DNA from: Perkinsus marinus ATCC 50983
Lineage: Eukaryota; Perkinsozoa; Perkinsida; Perkinsidae
Assembly (NCBI RefSeq): GCF_000006405.1
Contig: NW_003205389.1
Span: 54,820-118,819, forward strand
Length of the DNA: 64,000 nucleotides
Reading direction: 5' to 3'
The notes beneath the pieces were generated by a model. The model had not been told where the DNA came from and ran no database searches. It was given only the letters and a program-made list of their open reading frames with translations. Made by a program: the position numbers and the translations under genes. Of the stretch, positions 1 through 11,089 are shown in pieces; the first letter of the stretch is position 1, and every line of letters starts with the position of its first letter.

Positions 1-2190
1 TCGTCTTCCCGCCATTCATGTGACTGTTAACTTGCTAAGACCTCGAGTCATATCAGTCTCATCTCGTTCCTATGACACGACGTTGTCACTATTTACTTGA
101 GTAAACTGAGCCAAGGTGTTCTTAAGGATACCCACAGAGCTTTTGCTCAAGTTGATCGAAAGTGAGAGTGTTCATTCAAGTAGAAAGCTCAAACCTGTAA
201 ACTGCTCCCATTTCACACCCTCCCAACACGACAAATAACAGCATCAACAACATCATAAAGTTGAGTTATTATCAAAATGACTAGCATGCGAGTCCTTATA
301 CATAAGTTTAGAAGTCAACGGGGAGCAGTAGTTGCGTTGAAGGGATTATTACGGAAAGCTGTAACATATCTGCGCCAATCTATGCTCCACAACGAGAGCA
401 GCACTGACCTTACTTATCAACATACTCAGTCACATCACATTTACCCTTACTGTATCTCCACTTCGAAGGGTTCAACGTCTTCATATGGTGGACACTGCAG
501 ATGAACAACGCCTCTATCATGAAAGCTCTACAACTGGTCCTCACGTGGATCTGGGCAGATCTTTAGCGGCGTTGGCTGTCGGAGCGAACTCGACTGCTGG
601 GGCACTGCCATCCTTATCTGTGGCCTTCTGACAAGCCTTTCGTTTGAGTTGCTGAGCTCTGCACAATAGAGTGTTGCAACGTTGAGGGCCTATGGCTAGC
701 CTGGTGACTATCTTCCGGGCTAATGCATCTCGCGTTCAGTCAGTTCTAGTCTAGAACGTTATTATACATATCAGAAAACCCATCATAGTTACTGACCACA
801 GACTACGTCATCTACTGCATACCATATACACAGTACTACTCCGCCGATAGATTTCCGAACGGTGTTGTACGCCATAAACTCCTATGCAACCAAACGTTTG
901 TAGCGTTAGTATCACTACCTGACGCCTATGAGCCAGCCTATCTCTTGCTGACTCGTCTCTGGTTCACTCAGCCGCTCAGCAGGGACTCTACCACGGTGCC
1001 TTATGACCTGTATCTCATAGGAGCCCTCATCCACCTTAGTTGTTTCCAACTGTCAACGACACAGCGTCAACTACACCATGTACACGATAATCTCACCCGT
1101 TCCTGCGGCGTTTGAACCTGGACCTTCTCAGCGACAGTAGTGACTACAGGGGGTAGAGGTCTGGTGTGGTTCATTTGGAAGGTCAGGTACGGTCGGCTGT
1201 GCCTAGAGGGAACGACTAGTCCGGAAGGGCGCAGGGGTGCGTCCCTTTATGTTGTGTTTTACCGCAGTTCTGTTGCAATCACTTCATTCCATATTTTCTC
1301 TTGTCGCACACGAGCCTTCTGATTGTAGAACGACTGGCTCTCGTCCGGCATTGATAGGAAGACGCGAAGGAGTGGTATTGGCGACACGGTCCAGAAATGA
1401 ATCGTCACTGCGCCACAAAACTCGTAGCTGGAAAGTGCGCACTTTAGCCGCCGCTCGAAACCACACCTTCGACTCTTCCCTTCTCAGTTATAGTAAGTGT
1501 ATCTTCACATGCTAACAAATATTTGTACCACTCCATCTGCAAATGTGTCTCAATTGTGATCAGTGGTACTTTGGAATAGCACTACATGACATACTGGGCA
1601 AATTCAGAAGGTAGTAGTGGGAGACGTGGCCTCACTAGTGGCGTATACAGGGAGCTGTAGACTGCGTTCACTATTCGATTCACCCGCTACTTTTGATGAT
1701 CATCATAATCTTGCACTACCGTGCCCCCCCCCCCCCCCCTGAATGCACTTGTCTATGACCATGACAGCGTAGTAGTGCAGAAGAGCCTTAGCGTTATATA
1801 GGCTGCCGAACAGCGTATGAACTCTATTGTAGGAATCATATCAGCAGTGGACCCAAGGCTCGGAGCCGTCTCGAGAAGGATAAACGTAATAGGGAGGGGA
1901 TTGCGTTATCGTCAACCACTCCTGCTGCTGATTTAACTTGAAAATGAAGGAGAAACGATTCAAAGCATGGTCGGGCCCTTTATTATAGTTGGTTCAATGC
2001 CTTCAGACCCCACACTTTTTCAAAGGCTACTGTGCTATTCAACCTCTGCCGTAGAAGAGGAAAGGATAGATTCCCGTAATCATCATACCACAATCGCGTC
2101 ATTTCTTCAATTCAAGCTAGGTACTCACACGCGTAATAGAGCTTATGTAGTAGCTGAAGCCGATGGGTAATACAACTGGGAGGTCAATGA
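1..2190. other. No supportable gene
   Basis: No ORF here shows a recognisable family, and I could not chain exons with the short GT-AG introns seen elsewhere in the window. A 16-base C homopolymer lies at 1724-1739. Exons of the ORF that follows at 2194 could lie here, but I cannot place them. Confidence 0.5.
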
Positions 2191-2193
2191 CGT

Positions 2194-2925
2194 TTGACAG
2201 CCGCGTTTCTCAGTGTGCATCGTCGAGCCACTGGTTCCCATAGTGATAGAGGTAAAATCCAGGATCACCCCACCAAAGGAAGTAGTGCAAGGCCAGCTGA
2301 AGGGCAGCGACATCTGGAGCGAGAATGCAACTCATCCTACTACTCTCACTTCCACGGTGTGGGCACGACTGGGGTCTATGATCATACCGTCTCTTCAACA
2401 TCTTCGGACTCGTCAGAGACTCTGGCAGCCAAGACTATAGGGAATCGGATGATGTATGGCCGCGACCGGTGGCGTCATGACCTCCCTCCGTGGTTCTATT
2501 CCGACATCGAGAAGCAACAGGCGACTATTGGCTCGCCTCCAAGGCATGGCCTTGTCTGGAGTGGTGGGGACTACCGGCATGAGATGGGTCTGCAGACCTA
2601 CTCTGAGATGTATGACGACCCGTCATTCTACAGGAGTCGGTGGCCGCCGGACCTGCGTTCGTATAGGAGTAGTGTCGTGGACTATGAGGGTGCAGAGGGT
2701 GCTCATACCGCTCCTTCGTCAACTCTGCGGCGCTACAGTAGTGCCCAGAGGCCTAGTACTGCTCGCGTGGATCTATCGACTACCCCTAGCTTTGGAACAC
2801 TGGTCGGGGAGACAGGTTCTCTGAAGTCGGGTCAAGCTAGTGACTGGTCTGTTCCTCCTTCTTATCGCCGTTCACTGCATCAAGGTATCCCTCCCCACTC
2901 CCAGCACGCGTCTGCACGGGCCTAA
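2194..2925 (+). CDS. Ser/Arg/Tyr-rich hypothetical protein, probable C-terminal exon
   Basis: An open frame of about 240 codons ends at TGA-free coding and a TAA at 2923-2925. It is one of the longest frames in the window outside the transposons. It begins at a non-ATG codon, so it is more likely a terminal exon than a whole gene. The product is rich in Ser, Arg, Tyr and Pro, with motifs such as YDDPSFYRSRWPPDLRSY, and has no predicted membrane segment or catalytic motif. Residues from about 88 onward have the more convincing amino-acid composition; the first third could contain an unrecognised intron. I do not recognise the family. It could be a scaffold or cytoskeletal low-complexity protein, but nothing in the sequence decides this. 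Confidence 0.4.
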   Translation: MTAAFLSVHRRATGSHSDRGKIQDHPTKGSSARPAEGQRHLERECNSSYYSHFHGVGTTGVYDHTVSSTSSDSSETLAAKTIGNRMMYGRDRWRHDLPPWFYSDIEKQQATIGSPPRHGLVWSGGDYRHEMGLQTYSEMYDDPSFYRSRWPPDLRSYRSSVVDYEGAEGAHTAPSSTLRRYSSAQRPSTARVDLSTTPSFGTLVGETGSLKSGQASDWSVPPSYRRSLHQGIPPHSQHASARA

Positions 2926-3852
2926 TTCTATTGGGAACTATATTCCATATTACTACCACTGTCACAAGTAATTCCGTTCCCTATCATTTTTATGCTGTGT
3001 GTATTGGCGTTTCATCAGCCTCCTCCCACGGCTCGTGTTTGTAGTTGGCACTGATCAACGTAACGCTGTTATGTTGGTGGACGTGAACGCCATGTTGAGT
3101 ATTGGTAGTGAGAGCACACCGTTTGCAGCAGCAGCACCATAATTATATTAAACACTACACAATGAGAGTCCTGTCCTATACTGTTAGAATCAGAGAGGTA
3201 ATGGATTCGATGTCATGTCCATCAAGATTCACTTCCTTTCAATAGGGCACTTCCCACGACCTCTCGAATGTCGTGTATGATCACGGGATGATCATCGGTG
3301 TACTAGTTTATAGAGACCACATCCCAGTATCGTTGATTTCACCCGGCGTTGCCTCAGCCGTCAGTTCAGTGCCTATTCCACACCAGCTGGAGGGTGCCAG
3401 CCACTACCAGCCAACTATGAGTGTAACCATAGTAGCTACTAAGCGTAGTATCATCCAGCGTTGGGATCCCTAGTGCTCGAGTCACTCCGTGAAGTTGTTC
3501 ACTTCCTTACATGCTGTTTATCATCAGTTTCTGACTGCCTCTACCTTCATGCTTTGGTATAGCCTTCCAATTTGCCTACTAGCGATGTATGTTGAGTTAC
3601 TTCATCGAGACATTCTGCAACTTTCACAATCACTCCCACGAGAAGGATGCAAATACTTCTACAGGTACTTTAGGAGTAGCAAATACTCGTAGACTACGCG
3701 ATAGCAGTAACAGCAACGCCCAGGTCGTCATTGTCCTTGAGTTGCGTTGTTCTCGTTCGTGCACTGAACAACTTGATACTCTAGACATGTTATTCTTCAA
3801 AACATCGGTTGAAGCTACTCCTCTAACACAACTCCTTCCAAGTACAAAGTCA
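2926..3852. other. Intergenic, nothing recognised
   Basis: Short unrelated frames only. The region separates a plus-strand ORF from the 3' end of the minus-strand VPS72 gene, so it should hold two convergent 3' ends. No poly(A) signal could be assigned with confidence. Confidence 0.4.
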
Positions 3853-6317
3853 TCAAGTATTAACACAATAGGTCTCTAAGGCTCTCAAGGCTCGGTCAAA
3901 CTCGACCAGCTCTTTCGCCTGGCCTTTTTCTCGAAGCCTCTTGTACTCCTCTATCGTATCGAATCTGACACCAATCGTATACAATTAGATGACGAACTGA
4001 AGACGCTACGTCTCGCCGGTGAACGGCTCTCGATACTTCCGTCGCTGTGATGGAGACAGCTCTACGGGGGAAGCCGACGGAGACGGAAATGCTGCACAGA
4101 TGTCCGCACCGTTATGGAAGGACAACTGCTCAATCACTTCTCCCTTCCCTTTTGACGCACTGCGAAGATTCTTGATATGGTGATTGAGAATAGTGCTCAC
4201 CTGTTGGTCCAACGAACTAGAGGTGTGGTCTCCCTGGCCTTCTTCTTAGCCTTCACAGCGGCACTCTGATGATGGCCCATCTTATCGAGTTCCCTTTCAT
4301 AGCTGATATAGTCGATGAGTTGTCTCGTGTTCCATACTTCCACTTGGAGGGCCTCCTCAATGAGTTCATCCTGAGTGACATGAGAGTGAAGGGAGCCGTG
4401 GAGGTGGATAGTAATAGACTGCAAATTGACAATAGGAAAATACTGTTTCACAGCCGGTGCAGTAAACAATGGTAGTTGGCACAAAGCCAATTATCAATAT
4501 GAAGAGATAAATGGCATGACGGATGAGTGAAATGAACAGTAGTAGCGACATACCACACTCCAACCAATTCAGCGATCGTCAACAGTAGTAGCGACATACC
4601 ACACTCCAACCAATTCAGCGATCGTCAACAGTAGTAGCGACATACCACACTCCAACCAATTCAGCGATCGTCAACAGTAGTAGCGACATACCACACTCCA
4701 ACCAATTCAGCGATCGTCAACAGTAGTAGCGACATACCACACTCCAACCAATTCAGCGATCGTCAACAGTAGTAGCGACATACCACACTCCAACCAACTC
4801 AGCGATCATGTACATGTCTTACATAGCTCGGCCACTTGTCCTTGGTCTTCTTCTTCTTGGTTTCCTTTCTACCCTTCCTCCGCTCCTCTTGACTATGCAT
4901 CCTATCCGTTTCCCTAATACTAGAGTCCACCGTCTGGGCTCGGGTAGTATCTCTAGTGGTGACACCGCGGACGCCTCTGGAAGCCGATACCGGCCTGATC
5001 GATACAAATCCCACCGAATCAACGGAGCGATACGTTCGTACTCTTTATTCGATGTTTCCTCCCAGGACGGAGTACTTGTCGCCTCCTCGCTGCTTTTCCT
5101 TCCCCTTTTCTCTACAGCTGAGGCCTTCCGAGCCTTCTTCCGTTTGGGCTGTAGCGCCGGATCAACATATCTAGAATTGATCAAGTGGGTCCCCTGCCTA
5201 GAGGGTGGAGAATAATGTCGATCCCGAGTGGCTTATTTGAACCCTTCGATATTTGTATGAGAATTCAGCTGCTGCTTGCACAGTCTACAGTACATTACAC
5301 AATGGAGCTGTGCTTACACTAGCTTCGCATTATCACTGCATTTTCTCGGCTACTTTAACTCTTCATCTGCTCTATCTCATTCACTATGAGCCCAATCTAC
5401 TTATGTTGTGTTCTACTTCAACGAGACAGTGCACGCTCTCACAAAATACTCAGTCCTCCCACAGAAGTGCTATCTTTCCCGCAAACACGGTGTTGGAATA
5501 GGAATATATATTCGCTTTCCTCAGCTGAGCTCAGGAGTTCGCTTGATAATTATGGAAGTTCACATACGAATTTGGGTTAAAAATATACAGAAATCAATGA
5601 GAATTTCCCAAAATTCCCTTAAAATTTTCATATTTTTACCAACACAATGTAGTTGACCATGTGCAAATTTTCCTACTCTGCATGACTAGTAACCAAAGGC
5701 TTTCAGCACTTTGCATAAGTACTGAAATCCCAGTTTAATGGAAATATTCACCTACACCTCCCAGATGGGCTACTTGTTCGGTTTCCGTCTGCGTTTTAAA
5801 CTATCATCACTCTCCTCCTCCTCATTGTTACCCCCCTCCTCCTCTACACCAGAGGTTGCCTCCGACATGCTAGATTCACCCACGTCCTAATACGATTCAC
5901 CCATGCGATGCTTCGGAAGAGTTTTACAAGGTCATTTACTTGCCATTGCGCATCCTCCTCATCCTCAGAGTCGAACGAGATGCTGCTATCATCGGGATCC
6001 TCCTCCCACGTGTCGTGTAAATTCGAGCTCCAGAACTCATCATCCTTCAAAGCGGTAGCTGAAGGTCGCAGGTTCGTTCCCGGCACCCTACATTTATTCC
6101 TACCAGACTTCTGAATAACCACCCTTTTCTCTCTCTCATTCACATTCCAAGTGATCTCCTCGTCCCCTGAAGAGGACGACTCCTCCTCACTTGTACAATT
6201 CTCGGTCGCTGGTCGCCACTCAGCCATACAAAGGCCCACCTCATTAACCACCGTAACTCCCTGGGCAACGCAAGGGCTAGTCTCTCTGTGTGAATCGAGT
6301 GAAATGTTTGTGATCAA
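3853..6317 (-). CDS. VPS72: VPS72/YL1-like subunit of the SWR1/SRCAP chromatin remodeller
   Basis: YL1 binds histone H2A.Z-H2B and helps SWR1 exchange it into nucleosomes. Exons in order on the minus strand: an acidic N-terminal exon near 6317-5880 (DDEFWSSNLHDTWEEDPDD, then SISFDSEDEED) like the YL1 acidic H2A.Z-binding region; a short exon ending near 5769; a basic exon near 5184-4823 (RGVTTRDTTRAQTVDSSIRE, then Lys/Arg runs); an exon starting at 4370 with DELIEEALQVEVWNTRQLID, matching the YL1 middle motif; and the YL1-C domain (YREPFTGE joined to TFDTIEEYKRLRE) across a 45-base intron. The stop is TGA at 3853-3855. The intron 4371-4822 is about ten times the usual length because of a minisatellite. 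The start is uncertain: the ATG at 6317 or the internal MAEW ATG near 6225. The family call rests on the middle and C-terminal motifs. Confidence 0.72.
4535..4810. repeat. 46-bp minisatellite, six units, inside a VPS72 intron
   Basis: Six head-to-tail 46-base copies begin at 4535, 4581, 4627, 4673, 4719 and 4765. They are nearly identical; the last differs by C for T and ends CAT instead of CGT. The array occupies most of intron 4371-4822. Unit length equals the modal intron length in this window, and on the coding (minus) strand each unit contains a GTATGT donor-like site and a GGAG acceptor-like site about 42 bases later. Confidence 0.95.
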
Positions 6318-6367
6318 CTTAGTAGTACAAAATTCAATCCCTTCCGAACCATAACGACCGAGAGAAT

Positions 6368-6883
6368 CTACAGTGTCGTATTTTCTTCTTTGGTGGTGTT
6401 TTTCATCACTTTAGCGAGATAGGAAGTAGACTCAGTGGGCCGCGACGACGAGACAGTATCCTCCTTCCCTTCCTCCAATATGTACCGCGGGACAACCTAG
6501 TAGAAACGATTCCAACAACGTACTGCAGCCTCCCCATTCTATCGATATATTACTACCTGCCAATCGTCCTTCCCCACAAGAAGAGGGAATTCGTTCTCAT
6601 CGTCCATCCTTGGTGGCGGCTTGCTCACTCGGGCGTCCAGTCCCTCGCTCTCTCCGCTTAGTTTCTGCAACAAGGAGCATGGTGATACAATTAGAGAGTT
6701 ATCGATGCTCCTATTACCAGTAGAGTGTCTACTGTAGTATCCCAGTCTCGATCACTGCAGAGGTAGATGTCTTGAATGAGAGCCGAGTCCAATAGAGGGA
6801 ACATCTCGAAAAGATCTGTTATTTCATCTTCAAGGCTGAAGAAAGAACGTAGTGGATTCCGATGGAGTCCATAGATGCAGTAC

Positions 6884-6927
<44 letters not shown>

Positions 6928-7673
6928 CCACTCAGCCTCCTCCCGCTCAATCTCCCGTGAGCGTTCCTGTTCATGGGCTTTACTCTCCTTAGCTGTTTCC
7001 TTCCAAACCTTCAAACAGCGGGATTCGAAATATCTAACACGCTCATGTAAAGTTCATTGTTAACAGGGTGAGGGCACTACTCCCGTTGAACTGGTGTGGC
7101 GTTAGGCTTAGCCCCCGGCATGTTTTCACAGTCATCCCATAAGTTCAGCCGGGGCTTGCGATTACTGGACGACTTCTTCTTCGGTCGGCCCGCAGCTGAC
7201 AGATCAACCGGCAGTTGTCATGATTCGCTCTTGGGGGTATAGATGATGTAATAGAGTTTCACCCGTCATACGTGAAGTGGCGTAATACTCTGTGAAAACG
7301 CGATATTCACGGTATGCAGTAGTCGTGAAATATGTTTTTCACTAGTGTTTTTCATACCACGGGTAAAATACCAATGTTCTATCACAGACCTCTCAAATCT
7401 CCACACCGATGTCCAGGATATGCACGAGATCAATTCAGTTCTACGAAAGTCTCAGATCCCTGCGAGAAGTAAGTCAGAATATGCCATTTATGCTTTCCCA
7501 ATACGTTGTTGAATACCCGAAGCCCTATTACCAATCCTAGACTGCTCTTCTTCGCGTTCAATTTCCTCCCATTCTTCTCCGTAATCGACTTGCGGCGAGC
7601 TTTCTTCCTCTTCCTCAGCAGCAGCAGCGGCAGCGGCACTCAACTGTACAGAGTTCTTCCGTGGAGAGGGCAT
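6368..7673 (-). CDS. CUE-domain protein (putative ubiquitin-binding)
   Basis: CUE domains bind ubiquitin and mark adaptors in trafficking, ERAD or signalling. The ATG at 7673 opens an Ala/Glu-rich N-terminus. Exon 1 (7532-7673) ends in phase 1 and joins exon 2 (from 7195 down: AAGRPKKKSS, then KPRLNLWDDCENMPGAKP). Exon 3 contains REYFESRCLKVWKETAKE and an Arg/Glu helix ending at 6929. Exon 4 (from 6835 down) encodes LEDEITDLFEMFPLLDSALI and then QDIYLCSDRDWDTTVDTLL, a good CUE pattern (MFP near the start, LL at the end). Later exons carry NEFPLLVGKDDWQ and VVPRYILEEG; the stop is TAG at 6368-6370. Splice phases agree across all joined exons. Intron 1 (336 bases) holds a MITE-like repeat, and the intron before the CUE exon begins inside a TAC microsatellite. 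The overall orthologue is not recognised. The downstream neighbour VPS72 starts only about 50 bases beyond this stop on the same strand. Confidence 0.6.
6884..6928. repeat. (TAC/GTA)n microsatellite at a splice donor
   Basis: About 14 uninterrupted trinucleotide units. On the coding strand the intron donor GTACTAC is itself the first unit, so the array sits directly at the 5' splice site of the 93-base intron 6836-6928 of the CUE gene. Confidence 0.9.
7256..7380. mobile_element. MITE-like repeat, copy 1, in CUE gene intron
   Basis: About 125 bases closely similar to 36002-36130, in the same orientation. Both copies start GTTTCACCCG and end CGGGTAAAA, which are inverted copies of each other allowing C/T. 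The two copies share roughly four bases in five through the core. It lies wholly in the first intron (7196-7531) of a minus-strand gene. No protein is encoded, as expected for a non-autonomous element or a structured intronic repeat. Confidence 0.75.
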
Positions 7674-7918
7674 CTTGATTGTTGCAAGACCTGTTCGGCT
7701 GAAGGGTTAATATAGAACATCCCTTTTTGAACTTTCTCGCCAGGATGACGGATGGAAACACGAGGATAGTTCCAGATTAGCGAAAATATAATGCAAAAAG
7801 TGAGTTATGATCTTAGGTCCTCAGCTTTTAGTTACTGCACTATAAGCTCTACCGACGTGATGTTACGTTGGTGTCTTCGGCAAACTGGCGAGCCTAACGG
7901 TCGTAGTAGCTGATTCAT

Positions 7919-8000
7919 GACACTTTGGCCGAGTGGTTAAGGCGGCGGCCTGCTAAGCCGTTGGGCTCTGCCCGCGGGAGTTCGAATCTCCCAGGTGTCG
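7919..8000 (+). tRNA. tRNA-Ser (anticodon GCU)
   Basis: The sequence folds as a class II tRNA. The 7-bp acceptor GACACTT pairs with AGGTGTC, with discriminator G. The D-arm is GGCCGAGTGGTTAA. The anticodon stem GCGGC/GCCGT carries the loop CTGCTAA, so the anticodon is GCT and reads AGC/AGU. A long variable arm and the T-arm GGGAGTTCGAATCTCCC (B box TTCGAATC) follow. No intron. A short T run follows the 3' end. It stands alone, so it should be transcribed by RNA polymerase III from internal A and B boxes. Confidence 0.96.
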
Positions 8001-8311
8001 TTTGCTGAACTGTGCGCAACATTCCGATATCGATACACATTGTGTATTATAGCTTGCTTTTCCTGATTAGAGCTGTTGATATTGCGAAATTGATCACATA
8101 GATGTCGCAGGATAGGTTGATTCACGAATCCAGGAGGAAGCCCTTGACCCACCCAAGTCATTGAGTGAAATATGGTGACGTAGGCGCGTATGTGTCTGTG
8201 AACATCGTTCGAGAAAGCTTCGCCTACTGTGCTACGCACTACACCTCAGGTCATGATCAATATCATCCGACATCCCTGGTACAGTCATTATCGTAATTGA
8301 TTTCCAACTAG

Positions 8312-9477
8312 ATGGGCAGCACTGCATCCTCAATAGCAGGCAGGCCGGAGGAAACGTGGCAGTGGACGGCAGTGTTGGTTAGTAACCTTATAAGCTTCAT
8401 AGTGGGTGAGCATCTACATCGTCGTCGTACAACCATAGTAGCATCATATGCAGGGACCTTCATATGGTGGACTAGTCTAAGAAAGCTCATCCCATTCCAC
8501 CCCCTTTATCGCTCAATGGGAACTGCCTTTGCCTGGGTCGCTGATGTCTGGAGGCTTCCTGGATACGCAGACAGTTTGCGCCTCAGTGTCGGTAGGTTGT
8601 TACTCCAATTCCAATCCTCTAGATATGTTGAGAATCCTAGTACGAAGCATCTACCCATAGGTACTACCGAGTTCGTGGCGGGGGCCCTCTGCATGGCATG
8701 CGGCTGGATCGGGGGGAGCCTATCAGAAGCATTGGTGATGATGATAGTGGTATCATTCGTAAGTTGGATTTCTAGAGTAATCAGGTGCTGTCGGGCCTCA
8801 TCGCCATCATGTCGATTATGTCAGCAGCTAGCATGACACAGATAGGGAGAAGCATACGGGATATTCTCCCAAGCTCGGTATAGTAGGACTATTAATCTCA
8901 TGAAGATCTCGAGCTGTTCAGGCTTTCAACGCTTTAGCTCTGATAGCGATCCTACTACGAGTCATAGCCCAATGGAAGGCCTATCCATGGTGGGTAGGTG
9001 GCGTCGTCATCGCCGACCTCTGCATGGCTGTTCTCGTGCTTGCCTGCTTCATGTAATACCCCAGCGGGAAGGCGGACAGTCATATCGAATTTGTGTGTGT
9101 TGGCGCCTTCAACAACAGTGGTCAGATACCATCGATTATCCCATGAAAATTCTGTCTTATGGTCGCCTATTTTCGGCCCGCAGGAGGAAGGCATAACAGA
9201 TGGGGATATTCGGCATCCTTTATTGGCAACAGAACGGTAACTATAGCATGTCTTCGATCTCAGCAAAAACCATCCCGGTGCATAGTGTTCTTCCCCTTTG
9301 GACTGATACCGGCTGTTCCCTCTCAGTCGGCACTTCACCCCTGTGATTACCCCGAGTTCCTTTGCCGGCTCTGATCTCGATAATGCTGACGTCGGTGGGG
9401 CGACGACGAAAGTCCCCCAGTACTTCAACATCGCCACTCGTCCCCTCTAAGGCTGTGCTGATAAGCCTGCTCATCTA
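8312..9477 (+). CDS. Multi-exon membrane protein, family uncertain
   Basis: The ATG at 8312 begins MGSTASSIAG. A 48-base GT-AG intron can be read shortly after (donor GTGAGCATC, acceptor ATATGCAG), joining NLISFIVG to TFIWWTSLRK. Further hydrophobic stretches are FVAGALCMACGWIGGSLSEA (about 8680-8740) and, in a later exon near 8940-9050, ALIAILLRVIAQWKAYPWW followed by VIADLCMAVLVLACF. An exon near 9085-9145 contains CVGAFNNSGQIPSII, which resembles the AF-NSG-LP signature of PIN-like/auxin-efflux-carrier-family transporters. Exon order and strand are consistent, but I could not close every splice junction or fix the stop. The family suggestion rests on one motif and is weak; that it is a polytopic membrane protein is better supported. 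Confidence 0.35.
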
Positions 9478-10213
9478 GTTATAATTAGGTGTGTTCTTGC
9501 TGATCAAGTTTCATGTGGAATATCTCTTTTTTATCGCGTTCGATCAATGCATTACCCCAGTTTTGTAGCGTTTAGTTCCACCGATGAATCCGAGAGAGGC
9601 GCCACCCTCTAGTGTGCAAGAGGACACACGACGTAGCCGAAAAGGGGAAGTACTCGAGACCGAGCTTCCAAGCCCTCGGCTAGACATAGGTGGGTTCATA
9701 CAGGAAGAGAGGAGACGAGTTATATCATCTAATCCCCGCATCTACGCGATTCAATGTCGCGTACTTGCTTGTGATCATTTTGAAATGAATCTAGTAGACT
9801 CATGGGTCACCTAGTCCCAGACCGTTTTTAACCACGGGTTTCCAGCTTGTACATGGTGTGTACGTCGCTGACCGAATCACACGAATGAATCTAAGAGCTA
9901 GTCTCTCCTCCTCCTCCTCGTAATTACCATATCTATAGTGGTCGAGGAGGAGGCTCGTGGAAAAATTCCATGATATGAACAACACAAGTCGGTGAGATAA
10001 TCATGTTCGTAGTCAAGTAACTGGGGCGACGCCCCTTACACAGCATAGTTCAGATATATCAATGAAGACCAAAAACAGGCAACAGCAGTAGTAGTAGTAG
10101 CACCAACAGACATTATGTCATCCTCAAAGGAGGCGCAGTGCTGGCTGCCTTAAGAAAACACCATGAAGGGTCGAGAATGAGGATAGTTACTATACACGCA
10201 CGAACGTACTTTA
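9478..10213. other. Intergenic, nothing recognised
   Basis: Contains short imperfect CTC/GAG runs near 9907-9950 and a (GTA)n run near 10089-10100. It should hold the 3' ends of the membrane-protein gene and of the minus-strand secreted-protein gene. Confidence 0.4.
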
Positions 10214-10422
10214 CTACAGGACTTTTTCCAGAGCCCATTGAGAGAATTCACAGCTCAGCGACGGCTGACCATGACGCTTAGCAGTTGACACAGGCTTGGG
10301 AACCTCCTTGTGAGATGGCCACTCTTCTTCTGGTCTCTGCATTACCACTGAGAGCTCTGTCAGTCTCCTCCTACTAGCCCCTGAGCTAGATAGGGCAGTT
10401 GATTGGCTGTCGATAGCACCAG

Positions 10423-10464
<42 letters not shown>

Positions 10465-10864
10465 AAGTAGTCGTTGGTAGAATTCGCCATTTCTTAGGAG
10501 ACGGTCTCCAGTCTCTCTCATCATTCAAGCTGAGACTAGTCGGTCCAGTAGTAACCTCGTCGAAGCCGTAGTCGTCGTACTCGCACTCGACGGGGCTTCC
10601 TGCGCAGTCATCGGCTTGTGAATCGGTATAGCATATTGAAGCATTAAGATCCTTGAACAGGCCGTAGCAGACTGTAGTAGTGCTATGCACTGATGATGCC
10701 TTACAGTAGGAGCCATACTTTGAACTTGCGCATGTCGTTATCTTTGAACACAGCTCCGAACAAGTCTCGGCATGAACGCCCATAAAGGGTGAGATAATGG
10801 CGATGATCATGATGATGCTCGCAGTGAAGGGCAGCTTTGATGATGACGACGACTTGGTAACCAT
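10214..10864 (-). CDS. Secreted Cys-rich protein 1 (YCK motif family)
   Basis: A single-exon ATG frame of 216 codons. Residues about 10-32 form a signal peptide (hydrophobic IIMIIAIISPFMGV, then a likely cut before ETCSELC). The mature N-terminus has regularly spaced cysteines: CSELCSKITTC, then KYGSYCK, VCYG, ICYT, DDC and EC. The G-x-YCK then VC-x-G pattern recurs in the proteins at 49606-50601 and 61705-62106. After the Cys domain come a linker and a run of 13 Asp encoded by an ATC/GAT microsatellite (about 10421-10463), then a Ser/Arg-rich tail with no cysteine until a single one near the C-terminus. The domain is probably extracellular or vacuolar. Function unknown; I recall such Cys-rich families as numerous in Perkinsus, but cannot verify that here. 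Poly-Asp length may vary between strains. Confidence 0.75.
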
Positions 10865-11089
10865 GTGAAAATATCGTTAGATTATAACTAGTGAACATGG
10901 TAACAGCTAGACCTTACTGGGTCTGTGTGCTGGAGCACGCTAGCGGCCATGGACCGATCGGGCAGGCTCTAGGTCAGTAGGAGATTGACACCAGGACACG
11001 GCGCTCAACGATATGTCATAATATAAGCACTATCATTGCTACTCATTGAGAATAGGCTGTTGTTGACAGCTCCAGATTTCTATACGGTT

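Noticed and set aside
4535-4810. CRISPR-like array (regular repeat units)
   Set aside because: Units are directly contiguous without spacers and lie in a spliced eukaryotic gene; it is a minisatellite.
7937-8239. 100-codon minus-strand ORF
   Set aside because: Overlaps the well-supported tRNA-Ser on the other strand, and the product has no recognisable features.
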